From Shimia ponticola (GTDB taxonomy: Bacteria > Pseudomonadota > Alphaproteobacteria > Rhodobacterales > Rhodobacteraceae), in contig NZ_VCDK01000005.1 in assembly GCF_007995215.1 (NCBI RefSeq), forward strand, positions 248,001-312,000: 64,000 nt of DNA. The letters run 5' to 3'. Under the pieces are notes generated by a model, which was not told the DNA's origin, did no database searches, and saw only the letters and a program-made list of their open reading frames with translations. This document shows, piece after piece, positions 27,375 through 37,400 of this stretch; within the stretch, counting starts at the first letter, position 1; each line of letters opens with the position of its first letter. The position numbers and the translations under genes are program-made.

Positions 27375-27497
27375 GCCCGGACGCTGGCACGGTCGACATG
27401 GCTCTGGCAAGGTTCCGTTCCGCCAAAGTGTCGCTGTCCAGCAACGCTTGTGCTTGCGCGGCGTCGGCCTTAGACCGCTTACACGCCAGTCGCCGAC

Positions 27498-27519
27498 CCG
27501 CCTCTGACCATGGAGGCGG
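27498..27519 (+). promoter_or_regulatory. Hairpin in the ilvD leader
   Basis: Perfect 7-bp stem CCGCCTC (27498-27504) / GAGGCGG (27513-27519) just upstream of the ilvD ribosome-binding site (GGGAGGA). It could influence translation initiation. No leader peptide rich in branched-chain codons is obvious. Confidence 0.4.
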
Positions 27520-27541
27520 AACAGCCACCCGGGAGGACGCC

Positions 27542-29275
27542 ATGCTGAAGAAAAAGTTCGACAAGACCAATCTGCCAAGCCGCCATGTGACCGAAGGTCC
27601 AGCGCGCGCACCGCATCGGTCGTATTTCTACGCGATGGGGTTGAGTGAAGAAGAAATTCACCAGCCGTTTGTTGGCGTCGCTACCTGCTGGAACGAAGCG
27701 GCCCCTTGTAACATCGCCCTGAACCGTCAGGCACAGGCTGTGAAGCTCGGCGTCAAGGCGGCCTCTGGCACACCGCGCGAGTTCACGACGATCACCGTGA
27801 CAGACGGCATTGCCATGGGTCACGAGGGCATGCGGTCGTCGCTCGCCTCGCGCGAAGCGATTGCTGACACCGTGGAACTGACCATGCGCGGCCACTGCTA
27901 TGACGCCATCGTGGGTCTGGCAGGCTGTGACAAATCCCTGCCTGGCATGATGATGGCGATGGTGCGTCTGAACGTGCCTTCGGTCTTTATCTATGGTGGT
28001 TCGATCCTTCCGGGTCGTTTGGATGGCAAGGACGTGACCGTTCAGGACGTGTTCGAAGCCGTGGGTCAGCACCAGGCAGGCAACATGTCGACCTGCGATC
28101 TGGAAAAACTGGAAAAGGTTGCCTGCCCATCGGCGGGTGCCTGCGGCGGTCAGTTCACGGCGAACACCATGGCCTGTGTGTCCGAGGCCATCGGCCTTGC
28201 ATTGCCGAACTCATCAGGCGCGCCAGCACCCTATGAAAGCCGTGACGCCTATTCGATCGCGTCGGGCGAAGCGGTGATGAACCTGCTGGAAAAGAACATC
28301 CGCGCGCGCGATATCGTCACGCTGAAGTCGCTGGAAAACGCCGCCCGCGTCGTGGCCTGCACCGGCGGGTCGACCAATGCAGGTCTGCACCTGCCAGCGA
28401 TTGCGCATGAGGCGGGTCTTGAGTTCTACCTCGATGACGTCTGCGAAATCTTCAAGGACACGCCATACTTTGTCGACCTGAAACCCGGCGGCAAATACGT
28501 GGCAAAAGACCTTTACGAAGCAGGTGGGGTGCCGGTCGTGATGAAGGAACTGCGCAAACAAGGCCTGATCCACGAAGACTGCATCACCGCCACCGGCAAA
28601 ACCATCGGCGAAGAGATCGACCTGATCGAACGCGAAGCAGATGGCCGTGTCATCTATCCAGCTGCGACCCCGATCACTGAAACCGGTGGCGTCGTCGGAC
28701 TGAAGGGCAACCTCGCCCCACAAGGAGCCATCGTAAAGGTTGCTGGCATGACCGAAGACCAACAGGTCTTCACCGGACCGGCGCGCGTCTTTGAATGCGA
28801 AGAGGACGCCTTTGAGGCCGTACAAAAGCGCGAATACAAAGAAGGCGAAGTCCTTGTGATACGCAACGAGGGCCCATCTGGTGGCCCGGGCATGCGCGAA
28901 ATGCTGGCGACGACGGCAGCCCTGTCCGGTCAGGGCATGGGTAAAAAGGTGGCGCTGATCACCGATGGCCGTTTCTCGGGTGCCACACGTGGCTTCTGCG
29001 TGGGTCACGTTGGACCAGAGGCCGCCCATGGCGGACCGATTGCATTGCTGCAAAACGGCGACGTCATCACCATCGACGCGATCAAGGGTGAGATCAGCGT
29101 CGATTTGTCAGACGAAGAGCTGGCAAAGCGCAAAGAGGCTTGGGCAGGCCCGCGCGAGACGATTTATGCCTCGGGGGGCTTGTGGAAGTATGCGCAGTTG
29201 GTTGGTGAAACGTATAAGGGTGCCGTCACGCATCCGGGCGGTCAGGCAGAGGCGCATAGCTACCCCGATCTCTAA
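27542..29275 (+). CDS. ilvD: Dihydroxy-acid dehydratase
   Basis: A 577-residue iron-sulfur enzyme that dehydrates 2,3-dihydroxy-isovalerate and -methylvalerate in branched-chain amino acid synthesis. Cluster cysteines are visible in [21 protein letters not shown] and [36 protein letters not shown] is the C-terminal signature. ATG at 27542 has GGGAGGA seven bases upstream. Length is typical of the shorter ilvD class. Confidence 0.96.
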   Translation: MLKKKFDKTNLPSRHVTEGPARAPHRSYFYAMGLSEEEIHQPFVGVATCWNEAAPCNIALNRQAQAVKLGVKAASGTPREFTTITVTDGIAMGHEGMRSSLASREAIADTVELTMRGHCYDAIVGLAGCDKSLPGMMMAMVRLNVPSVFIYGGSILPGRLDGKDVTVQDVFEAVGQHQAGNMSTCDLEKLEKVACPSAGACGGQFTANTMACVSEAIGLALPNSSGAPAPYESRDAYSIASGEAVMNLLEKNIRARDIVTLKSLENAARVVACTGGSTNAGLHLPAIAHEAGLEFYLDDVCEIFKDTPYFVDLKPGGKYVAKDLYEAGGVPVVMKELRKQGLIHEDCITATGKTIGEEIDLIEREADGRVIYPAATPITETGGVVGLKGNLAPQGAIVKVAGMTEDQQVFTGPARVFECEEDAFEAVQKREYKEGEVLVIRNEGPSGGPGMREMLATTAALSGQGMGKKVALITDGRFSGATRGFCVGHVGPEAAHGGPIALLQNGDVITIDAIKGEISVDLSDEELAKRKEAWAGPRETIYASGGLWKYAQLVGETYKGAVTHPGGQAEAHSYPDL

Positions 29276-29984
29276 AGCCGTTCCCGGTCTTATTGTTGCG
29301 GGCCTCTTGGGGGCCTGCACACTGGAACAGCCCAACCTTTCAAGGTTGGGCGGCACTGGTGTTCTGACGCAAGAGGTCACTTTGAACTCGGGCCTCGCCG
29401 TCCGGGCTCCTTCGGGGTTTTGCATCGACACCCGCCGGACACGGCAATCAGCGCGCGGTGCCAGCGTTCTGATGGCAAGCTGCGCCAATCTTGGCGGACA
29501 GCCCGAAACCGGTGCCTTGAACAAGGCGCTCGTACTGGTGACTGCGGTCCCCGGCACGCATGGTGACCTCGTTGCCCTGCAACGCGAGATTCAGCGCGCA
29601 CCGCAACGGTTGGGCCGAGGTCCAGAAGTAAATCTTCACGGCAGCGAGACCTCTCGCGTCGCGCTTTATGTCAATCTGACAGACGCCAATCCCGGACGCC
29701 CACCTGCCACGGACCCGCGCCACTGGAAGGCCGCTGTGGACGTGCGTGGCGCGGCGGTGATCGTGTCCGTCTTTGGGGCCGTTGGCGGCCCGTTGACCGG
29801 GCGTGCCGGAGAACAACTGATCCGCGACACCGTTCAAGCGTTGCTTGACGCCAATAGCGGGCAGGAACCCGAGCGTCCGGCGGCGGTTGCTGTTGCAACC
29901 ACGCCTGCTTCATCCGAAAATACCCCAAGCAGGATCGGGGAACGGTTGCGCGGGATATTCCGGGCTGGCGATACGTCCTCGTAA
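29190..29984 (+). CDS. Putative lipoprotein, unknown function (start uncertain)
   Basis: The frame overlaps the last 86 bases of ilvD. It encodes a charged N-region, a hydrophobic stretch ([13 protein letters not shown]) with a clear lipobox, then a mature domain of about 210 residues ([33 protein letters not shown]). The tail is Pro/Ala-rich and ends in [17 protein letters not shown] do not recognise the domain. ATG at 29190 is used here; GTG at 29220 is equally plausible and gives a more ordinary signal. The gene is probably co-transcribed with ilvD and the two genes that follow. Confidence 0.6.
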   Translation: MRSWLVKRIRVPSRIRAVRQRRIATPISKAVPGLIVAGLLGACTLEQPNLSRLGGTGVLTQEVTLNSGLAVRAPSGFCIDTRRTRQSARGASVLMASCANLGGQPETGALNKALVLVTAVPGTHGDLVALQREIQRAPQRLGRGPEVNLHGSETSRVALYVNLTDANPGRPPATDPRHWKAAVDVRGAAVIVSVFGAVGGPLTGRAGEQLIRDTVQALLDANSGQEPERPAAVAVATTPASSENTPSRIGERLRGIFRAGDTSS

Positions 29985-29996
29985 CCTGACGGCGCG

Positions 29997-30797
29997 ATGG
30001 CCATGGCCATCGACGATCACCGGCAAAAGGGGCTGAGCGTAGGTGTGATTTCAAAGTTCCTCCATAAGAGGTCGCTGGCGCGATGGAGCCGCGCCGCACG
30101 TGGCGCCAAACGCGCGCCGTTGTCGCGGCTGCGGGCGACCGCCGAACAGGCCATGCAACTGCGCCACCATCTTGATGATGTGATCTTTCAGGCCGAAGAG
30201 CGCTTGGCGCTGCCACGGATCGGATCCAACGCGATCTTCAAGCCGCGCAATTCCGATTGGTCATGGCGTCCCGAGATCTGGAAAGGTCCGCTGCCACGGG
30301 TCGGCCTCGTGGCCGTTGACAGCCAAACACCGGTTGGCACGCAAGCGACCGTTTTCCATGACTGCAAGATTTCCGAGCTGACGACCAGGCAGGTGCGCAA
30401 CCGCAGGGAAGAGGATCTTGCCCCCTACGGCCTGCGCATGGACGTGTTCCGATTTGATGGCTCGTTCCTGTCGCTCGCGATCAACCTGCCTGACTCCGCT
30501 GTGAATGGTCTGAAAAAGCGGCACCTGATCCGTATGAATGCCATCGTGGAATTCGAGAAACCGCTGGAAATCTTCGCGCGTCTGAATCTGCGGCACGGAC
30601 CGAATACAGAACAGGTCGTGCGCGAGTTGCCTCTGAACCAAGAGGATTGCTGGGTCGAGTTCGACCTTGCCTACACCAAACTGAACGAAAAGCGGGTCGA
30701 GCGGATGTGGGTCGACCTGATCTTTGAAGGACCTGAGATGAATCAGGTCATCCTGCGCGACGTGACCTTCTCGCGGTCGCCGCGCGCCGAGTTGTAA
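29997..30797 (+). CDS. DUF6478-like hypothetical protein
   Basis: A soluble protein of 266 residues (250 if GTG at 30045 is the start). The N-terminus is strongly basic (SKFLHKRSLARWSRAARGAKRAP). A beta-rich C-terminal domain contains WSWRPEIWKGPLPRVGLVAV, TVFHDCKISEL and LNLRHGPNTEQVVREL. It resembles an uncharacterised family found in Rhodobacteraceae. I name DUF6478 from memory of the pattern, not from a search. It lies 12 bases after the lipoprotein gene and 10 before the next gene, so the three form an operon-like group. Confidence 0.62.
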   Translation: MAMAIDDHRQKGLSVGVISKFLHKRSLARWSRAARGAKRAPLSRLRATAEQAMQLRHHLDDVIFQAEERLALPRIGSNAIFKPRNSDWSWRPEIWKGPLPRVGLVAVDSQTPVGTQATVFHDCKISELTTRQVRNRREEDLAPYGLRMDVFRFDGSFLSLAINLPDSAVNGLKKRHLIRMNAIVEFEKPLEIFARLNLRHGPNTEQVVRELPLNQEDCWVEFDLAYTKLNEKRVERMWVDLIFEGPEMNQVILRDVTFSRSPRAEL

Positions 30798-30807
30798 GGA
30801 AACCGCC

Positions 30808-31194
30808 ATGGCAGAGATCGACAGCCCACTGACCGTGTCCAAGGCCCGCCTGCGCAATGGCATCTGGGAAGGCATGATCAACGGCGCCGGTAGCGACGCG
30901 CCCAACGTCAGCGTCACCCATCTGGATCAGCCAATGGAAGACGTATCGCTGACCCGGACCGAGGAAGATGGTCAATGGCGCTTGTCGGTGCCTGTGCCCT
31001 CTGATCTTCTGTCGGACGGTGTACAGACCTTTCTGATCTTGGATCAGGACACCGGCTCACGGTTGGCCAGCTTTGCAATCGCCGCAGGATCACCCCTGTC
31101 CGAAGACCTGCGAGCAGAAGTCGATCTTTTGCGCGCTGAACTGGACATGCTCAAACGCGCCTTTCGGCGTCATTGCGTGGAAACGGCCACGTAA
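30808..31194 (+). CDS. Hypothetical protein with C-terminal coiled coil (128 aa)
   Basis: A 128-residue soluble protein I do not recognise. The first 95 residues are strand-rich, resembling a small beta sandwich (WEGMINGAGSDAPNVSVTHL, WRLSVPVPSDLLSDGVQTFL). The last 35 form a heptad helix (LRAEVDLLRAELDMLKRAF) likely to oligomerise. AAGGA lies about 7 bases before ATG at 30808. It is the last gene of the group behind ilvD and may work with its upstream neighbour. Confidence 0.62.
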   Translation: MAEIDSPLTVSKARLRNGIWEGMINGAGSDAPNVSVTHLDQPMEDVSLTRTEEDGQWRLSVPVPSDLLSDGVQTFLILDQDTGSRLASFAIAAGSPLSEDLRAEVDLLRAELDMLKRAFRRHCVETAT

Positions 31195-31477
31195 GACCAC
31201 CTTGGGCTGCAACCCGACCCGATGATGGCCGTCGCGTGTCCTAATGTGACGGCTTTAAGGCGCGATATCCGCTGATGTGATCAGTCATGGGCGCTGGTAG
31301 GGCTTGTTTCCTTGGCGGAAACGAGCCGCGTCGGCAAATCTTGGAAAATCGCCCAGTTTGTCTCTCAGCCACAAACAGACACCCGAATTATCCAATTATT
31401 GTTCTCCCCCCGTCCCATTTGGGCCGAAATCCGCCGTCACATTCAGTGCCAAGTTAGATTGGTTTGATGAGGTAGTT

Positions 31478-32383
31478 ATGGACCGGATGACTGAGATGGA
31501 GGCGTTCGCCACGGTCGTGGATCAGGGTGGATTCACCGACGCCGCCAAGAAGATGGGCATATCCAAGTCGGCAGTGTCCAAACACGTTTCCTCACTTGAG
31601 GCGCGGCTGGGGGCCCGGCTGTTGAACCGGACCACACGCCGTGTCAGCCCGACCGAAATTGGCTTGGCCTATTACGACCGCGCCAGACGCGTTCTGAACG
31701 ACGCGGGTGAGGCAGATGCGCTTGTCACATCTATGCAATCGGCTCCGTCTGGTCTTTTGCGGATCAGCGTCGCGACGGATTTTGGTGTGAACCACCTAAG
31801 CCCCGTGCTCGGTGACTTCCTGCTCGAATTCCCCGACATCACGGTGAACATGGTTCTCAACAACCGCTACGTGGAGTTGATTTCTGAAGGCTTCGACATG
31901 GCGGTTCGGATCGGTGAACTGGAAGACAGCACGCTGCGCGCCCGCAAGCTGAGCGAGACGACGAAACGCATGATCGCATCGCCGGAATACTTTGAACGCT
32001 ACGGCCGCCCGGAGAAGATCGACGATCTGAACGAGCACAAACTGCTTCACTATTCCAACGCCTCGAACGGCTCGGTCTGGAAGCTGACCGCCCCGTCGGG
32101 TGAAAAACGCCAGGTTCGCACCGCAGGGTGGCTGACAGTAAATGACGGGCAATCCTTGTTGAACGCCGCGATCAGCGGGCTGGGCATCGCCTATTTGCCG
32201 TCTTTCCTTTACGCAGAAGCGCTGGAGCAGGGGCTGGTTGAGGTCGCGATCCCCGATCTTCCGGGCGAGACCCAAGGCATTTACGCCGTCTATCCACCGG
32301 GCCGCTTTACGCAGCCCAAGGTGCGCGCGTTCATTGACTTCCTCGTGCATGCATTCGCCGAGAAAGGTCCCGACACCTGGTAA
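31478..32383 (+). CDS. LysR-family transcriptional regulator
   Basis: A 301-residue DNA-binding regulator. The winged helix-turn-helix is at 1-60 (FTDAAKKMGISKSAVSKHVS). The effector-binding domain from about 90 is of the DmlR/CrgA-like subtype (VNDGQSLLNAAISGLGIAYLP). ATG at 31478 has GAGG about 6 bases upstream. The 283-base region before it holds short inverted repeats (GTTTGT/ACAAAC around 31358-31378) but no recognisable target. There is no divergent gene next to it, so the regulon cannot be inferred. Confidence 0.9.
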   Translation: MDRMTEMEAFATVVDQGGFTDAAKKMGISKSAVSKHVSSLEARLGARLLNRTTRRVSPTEIGLAYYDRARRVLNDAGEADALVTSMQSAPSGLLRISVATDFGVNHLSPVLGDFLLEFPDITVNMVLNNRYVELISEGFDMAVRIGELEDSTLRARKLSETTKRMIASPEYFERYGRPEKIDDLNEHKLLHYSNASNGSVWKLTAPSGEKRQVRTAGWLTVNDGQSLLNAAISGLGIAYLPSFLYAEALEQGLVEVAIPDLPGETQGIYAVYPPGRFTQPKVRAFIDFLVHAFAEKGPDTW

Positions 32384-32405
32384 TCCCAGGCGAAGAGACC
32401 ATGAG

Positions 32406-32436
32406 AACGGCGCGGTTCCTCCTCCGCGCCGTTTTT
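32406..32436. terminator. Terminator between lysR and pbpC (convergent)
   Basis: Perfect 10-bp stem AACGGCGCGG (32406-32415) / CCGCGCCGTT (32424-32433) with an eight-base loop, followed by a T run on the plus strand. It serves the LysR gene and abuts the stop of pbpC coming from the other side. Confidence 0.88.
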
Positions 32437-34430
32437 CAGTGCCGCAGTTCCACAGTCACGCGAGAGGATTGGCCAGCACCATCCACGATGGCCAGCGTCC
32501 GAAAACCCAGTCCGGTCAAAGGCAAAAGCGCCGAACGATCCCGTGTCCTTAGCACAGGCACGCCGTCCGCCAGCCACGTGAACGGCGGCTGACCGTCGCG
32601 GACCTTTGCCGGAACGTCTCCGTCCAACGACAAAACCGCGCCATCCGGCGGGAATACAAGGTCCAGCTTTGGTCCATCGCTTACCCCGCCAAAGCGTTGC
32701 AGATGTGTGGGCAGCTTGGCGTTTGTCACGATCAAGGTCTCCGGCGGCGGTGGGGCCAGAGGCTCACGCTGCATGACTCCGAAAACCTCAAAAAGCATCG
32801 GAGCCGCCAAGGTTCCGCCAAACGCACCCGGAACGGCTGTTCCATCGGGTCGTCCGATCCAGACGCCCACAACATGTCTGCCATCGTAACCCACCGCCCA
32901 AGCATCGCGGTGGCCATAGGATGTGCCGGTTTTGTAGGCGATGTCGTCACCCGCATATCCGGACGGGGCAGGCAAATCATCCAAGGCCTTCGTCACCTGC
33001 CACACCGCAGAGCGCGACAGGATCTGCGGGGTGTCCTGCCCTGTCTCGGACCAATGCAGCGGCATCACCGTGCCGCCCCGCCCCAGCATACCGTAGAGCC
33101 GCACCAGATCTTCGAGCGTCGTCCCAACACCGCCGAGCGCAAGCGCCAAACCCGGCGCACCGGCAGCCTTTGGTTCCAATCCCGCTGCGCGAAGCTTAGC
33201 CATGAGCCGCGCCGGACCGAGCGCTTCGGTTAGGCTGACGACTGGCAGGTTCAGCGACAGTTGAAGCGCCTCGCGGGCCGCGATGTCACCTCGGAACTGA
33301 CCGTCGAAATTTTGTGGCGCATAGCCATCGAAATCCAGTGGGCGGTCGCTCAGGATCGTTTCGGGATGGGCAAGACCCTGATCAAAGGCCATCGCGTAAA
33401 CCAGCGGCTTCAATGTCGATCCGGGGGAACGCAAGCGCGTGCTCAGGTCCAGAAATCCGCCATTCTCATGTGTGAAACCTGCTGATCCCAGATGCGCCCG
33501 CATCGCGCCCGTCTGATGGTCGGCCACCACAATGGCAAAAGCCAGGTTATCCCCCAGACGATGCCGCCAATCTTCTGCGCGGCGCGTCAGCGCGATCTGC
33601 AAATTGGCGTCGAGCGTGGTTTCAATCAGCGCAGCATCAGGCATTGCCGCCTGCGCACGATCTGACAGATGCGGCGCAAGCTGTGGCATGGTCGTGCGCA
33701 CTAGACGACGGGCCAGCCCGGTATCCGCCTCATCCGGCAACGTGCCATGACCCTTCAACACCGCCTGCACATGCGCAGCAGCAGCCAAGGCAGCTTCAGG
33801 GTTGCGATCCGGGCGGCGCGCTTCCGGGGCCTGCGGCAACGCGATCAGAACGGCAATTTCTGCAGGTGTCAGGCGGCGAGGGTCCTTGCCCAGATAAAGT
33901 CGCGACGCAGCACGGATGCCTTCGACATTCCCGCCATAAGGCGCACGGTGCAGGTATTGCGTCAGGATCTGCTCTTTGCTCAGCCGCTGTTCCAGCGCCA
34001 ATGCGACCCGAACCTGACGAAGCTTGCCCTTGATGGAACCGGTCCCGCTATCCTCAAGCAATCGCGCCACCTGCATGGTCAGGGTCGATCCACCTGACAC
34101 AATCCGCCCGGCGCGCAGGCTTTGCCACGCCGCCCGCACCATGGCGCGCGGGTCAACGCCGGAGTGCGTCCAGAATCGCTTGTCCTCGTATCGGATCAGC
34201 CCCTCGACAAAGGCAGGGTCCACGCCGTCCAGAGACGCCGCCATGCGCCAGCGCCCATCCTCGACCGGATAGGCGCGCAAGAGTTGGCCGTCCTGCGCCA
34301 CGACCTCGACCGAGGTGACGTAGGTCAGGTCCGGCAAATCAGCGCGTGCAACCCAGCCGCGAAACGCATCGGCGCCCAGCCCCGCGCAGAACAGACCCAG
34401 CGCAAGCGTAAAGTACGGCCAAGCCCGCAT
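32436..34430 (-). CDS. pbpC: Penicillin-binding protein 1C
   Basis: A 664-residue class A PBP anchored by an N-terminal membrane segment (about 5-22). The glycosyltransferase 51 domain has EDKRFWTHSGVDPRAMVRA and SGGSTLTMQVARLL. The transpeptidase domain has the SxxK motif in RSPGSTLKPLVY, an SLN motif and KTGTSYG. The last 90 residues are the BiPBP_C domain of PBP1C. ATG at 34430 overlaps the stop of the upstream alpha-2-macroglobulin gene (TAATG), so the two are coupled. PbpC and alpha-2-macroglobulin genes are known partners in proteobacteria. Confidence 0.94.
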   Translation of the reverse strand: MRAWPYFTLALGLFCAGLGADAFRGWVARADLPDLTYVTSVEVVAQDGQLLRAYPVEDGRWRMAASLDGVDPAFVEGLIRYEDKRFWTHSGVDPRAMVRAAWQSLRAGRIVSGGSTLTMQVARLLEDSGTGSIKGKLRQVRVALALEQRLSKEQILTQYLHRAPYGGNVEGIRAASRLYLGKDPRRLTPAEIAVLIALPQAPEARRPDRNPEAALAAAAHVQAVLKGHGTLPDEADTGLARRLVRTTMPQLAPHLSDRAQAAMPDAALIETTLDANLQIALTRRAEDWRHRLGDNLAFAIVVADHQTGAMRAHLGSAGFTHENGGFLDLSTRLRSPGSTLKPLVYAMAFDQGLAHPETILSDRPLDFDGYAPQNFDGQFRGDIAAREALQLSLNLPVVSLTEALGPARLMAKLRAAGLEPKAAGAPGLALALGGVGTTLEDLVRLYGMLGRGGTVMPLHWSETGQDTPQILSRSAVWQVTKALDDLPAPSGYAGDDIAYKTGTSYGHRDAWAVGYDGRHVVGVWIGRPDGTAVPGAFGGTLAAPMLFEVFGVMQREPLAPPPPETLIVTNAKLPTHLQRFGGVSDGPKLDLVFPPDGAVLSLDGDVPAKVRDGQPPFTWLADGVPVLRTRDRSALLPLTGLGFRTLAIVDGAGQSSRVTVELRH

Positions 34431-37400
34431 TAGCGGGAAATGTCCACACGGCCCGCATCGGTCCACGCGCGATAGCGGGGACGGTACATGTCCTCAACAC
34501 TCGCCGCTGGATGATGGAAAGACCCCGGGCTCACCGCGCGGGCGATATAGGCAAGTTCAAACCGGCTATCGCTGCGCCAATCCACGGCGGCAAGGAAGCG
34601 ATCACTGCGGAATTCGGTGGATTCAGGCCGGGCGGTCTGAAGCCAATCCAGACCGCTCAGATCACCACTGCGGATCAGGTTCGGATTGTCGATTTCGATC
34701 CCCGCTGGCAGGGCATCATTGACCATCAATCGTGCACCGCGATCCCCGAATGGCGTCACACGCAGGACCGTCACAAAGCGTTCTCCAACCGTCAAACCTT
34801 GCAGAGTGCGCGGCTGGCCCTCCATCGTAAAATAAAGCCGCTCAATCGCGTAGCCGTCACCACCCGCTGGTGAGGCCACGGTCGGCACACCGAATGTGGT
34901 CAACGTGACATCGGTGGAGTAGTCAGACAGGTTTTCGATCAAGCGCTTGCCGTCACCTTCGTAGGTAGCAAGCATCGGCCCAACCATAGGCGCACCGTCG
35001 ATTGCAATCTGTCCTCCTGGCATCGCATTGATCATTGCGTTTGCAGCCAACAGCGACCAAGCCGCCTCTTGCGTGGAGACCCTTTCACCCGGCTGGCTGA
35101 TCGCGCGCGCCAGCGTTTCTCGGTCGATCAGCGTCGTGCCGCTTTCGACAGCAAGCGTCAGGACGGCTGCCGCATCACGCCGGTTGGTGCCGTAATCCGA
35201 TCGCCAAACCGGGTCTTCCTCACCAAACCGTATCGCCATGTCCCGCGCAGCGAGGCCAAACATCCGGTCCGCCCGCGTTTGATCCCCATAAGAGGCCAGC
35301 GCAGCCCCCAATTGCGCCTTGGCCAGCGGTCCCGTGAACGCGTCTGCCTTCACATCTGCATAATAGCGCAGGTCGCCGGTCGCGGCCGCGCCTTCGCGCG
35401 CCAGCACAAACAGCGCATAGGCCAGATCCTGACCCCCGCTGTCGAAATCCGGCGCGGCGTTCACGCGATTGCGCAGGTTGTCCAACGCTGATTGCCGCGC
35501 ACGGTCCGGCACTGTGTAGCCCAAGCCATGCGCCCGGGTCAGGAAGTCTGTCACATAGGCGTCCAGCCAAAGGTCACCTGATCCGACACCCCAAAGGCCG
35601 AATGAACCGTTCGACGACTGGCGCGCCACAACGCGGGCAACGGTCTGCTCGATCCGTTCACTGACGGACCGCCCATCGCCCAACTGCATGGCCGAGGACA
35701 CGGCATCAAAATACAAAAGCGGCATGGCCACAGACGTCATCTGCTCGGTACAGCCATAAGGATACCGATCCAGCGCCTCTAACAGCCCCGGCGCATCGAA
35801 GCGCGCGAGTGGACCAAAAGACGTGGTCGCCCGTGCGGATCCCGGCTGAAACCCAGCCAGAACCGTATCATCCAGCGTCAACGTCGCTCCCGGCTCCAGC
35901 GCAAAGCGCCGCGTGACCACCTGCTCGGGGTCATTTGCCCGAATGCCCAGCGCCAGCGTCTTGGTCAGGCTTTCGCCGCCCGGCGTGGTCAATCGGATCA
36001 ACAGGCTTCCATCACCGACTTCGCCCGCTGTCATTGCCACGGGCACGCGCACTTGCTCGTCCTGCGCCAAATCCAAACCGGACGGGAACGCGCCAAGTGC
36101 TACGCCATCGGCTACGATATCAAGGCTGACGCGACCGACCGGTCCCTCGACATGGGTCAAATCAAGGAGCATCTCAGCCTGATCACCGGGTGCAAGGAAA
36201 CGCGGCAAAGACGCCGCGAGCACGACTGGGTCTCGGACGATAAACTCGGCTTCGGCTTGTCCAACACCGGTATCAGACCACGCAACCGCCATCAGGCGCA
36301 GGGTGCCGTTGAACTCTGGCAGGTCCAGCGTAACCTCTGCCAACCCATCGACAACTGTCACCGGTCCCTGAAAAAACGCGACAACCTCTTCGGTGGGCGG
36401 GGGCGAGGCCATATCAAGCCCAAATAGTGCATCCCCGCCAGACCGGACAACGCCCGTTGCCCCGTTCAGCCCGTCAATCAACCGCCCGTAGAGGTCACGC
36501 ATTTCGACACCAAGGCGATGCTGACCAAAGTAATGCGCGGACGGATCAGGCGACTGAAAGTTGGTGATGTTCAGAACACCCACGTCAACAGCAGCGAGTG
36601 TGACATAGGCGGTGTCGTCATTGCTCACGCCATCCACTGCGATGCCAATGTCCAGAGGACCACGCGGATTGGCTGTCTCGGGCACATCTAATGCCACTGC
36701 CAATTGCTTGGTGCCCGGATCGACCGATGCGTAATCCAACCCGAGTGCCCGATGCGGATTGCGCCCTGCGGCCACATCCATGGGACGCAGCAACGTTGCA
36801 GCAACATAGGCACCGCTGCCCCAATCGTCGGTCACCGAAACGTCGGTAAGGGTCTCACCCGCCGCAATCTGAATGACGTCACGCGACAAAACGCGGTTCG
36901 ACAGCACCTCTATCACCGCAAGCCCGGCATCCCGTGCATTGATCCGCAGTTGCGCTGTATCACCCACCGCGTAGCTGTCTGCACTCAGGCTGACCTGCAA
37001 AGTGTCTGGCGTGTCGGACGTCTCTGCCGGGGCGTACCACCCCGCATAGAATGCCATGGACGATGCGGTATAGGTGCCGCCATCGGCCTCAACGATAAGT
37101 TCATACCGACCCCAGTCCACTGGCGCGCTGATCTGTATGGGATCAGCACCGGTCAGAACCTCCCCGGTCGCAATCCGCGTGCGGCGCGTTACCGGTTCCC
37201 AATTCCAATCGCCATAGAGTTGATACCACTGATAGCGCGTCTCGATACGGTTCAGGGTCCATGTCACGGCACGCTGGGTTGGCTGCAGGTCGGGCGACAA
37301 GGCCACCAATTGGAACGCGGCCTCGGTTCCCTCTGGCACGACGCCGTCAAAGGCGGGTTTGATGCCAATCACATCGCCCCAAGGTGCGACAGGTCGCGTC

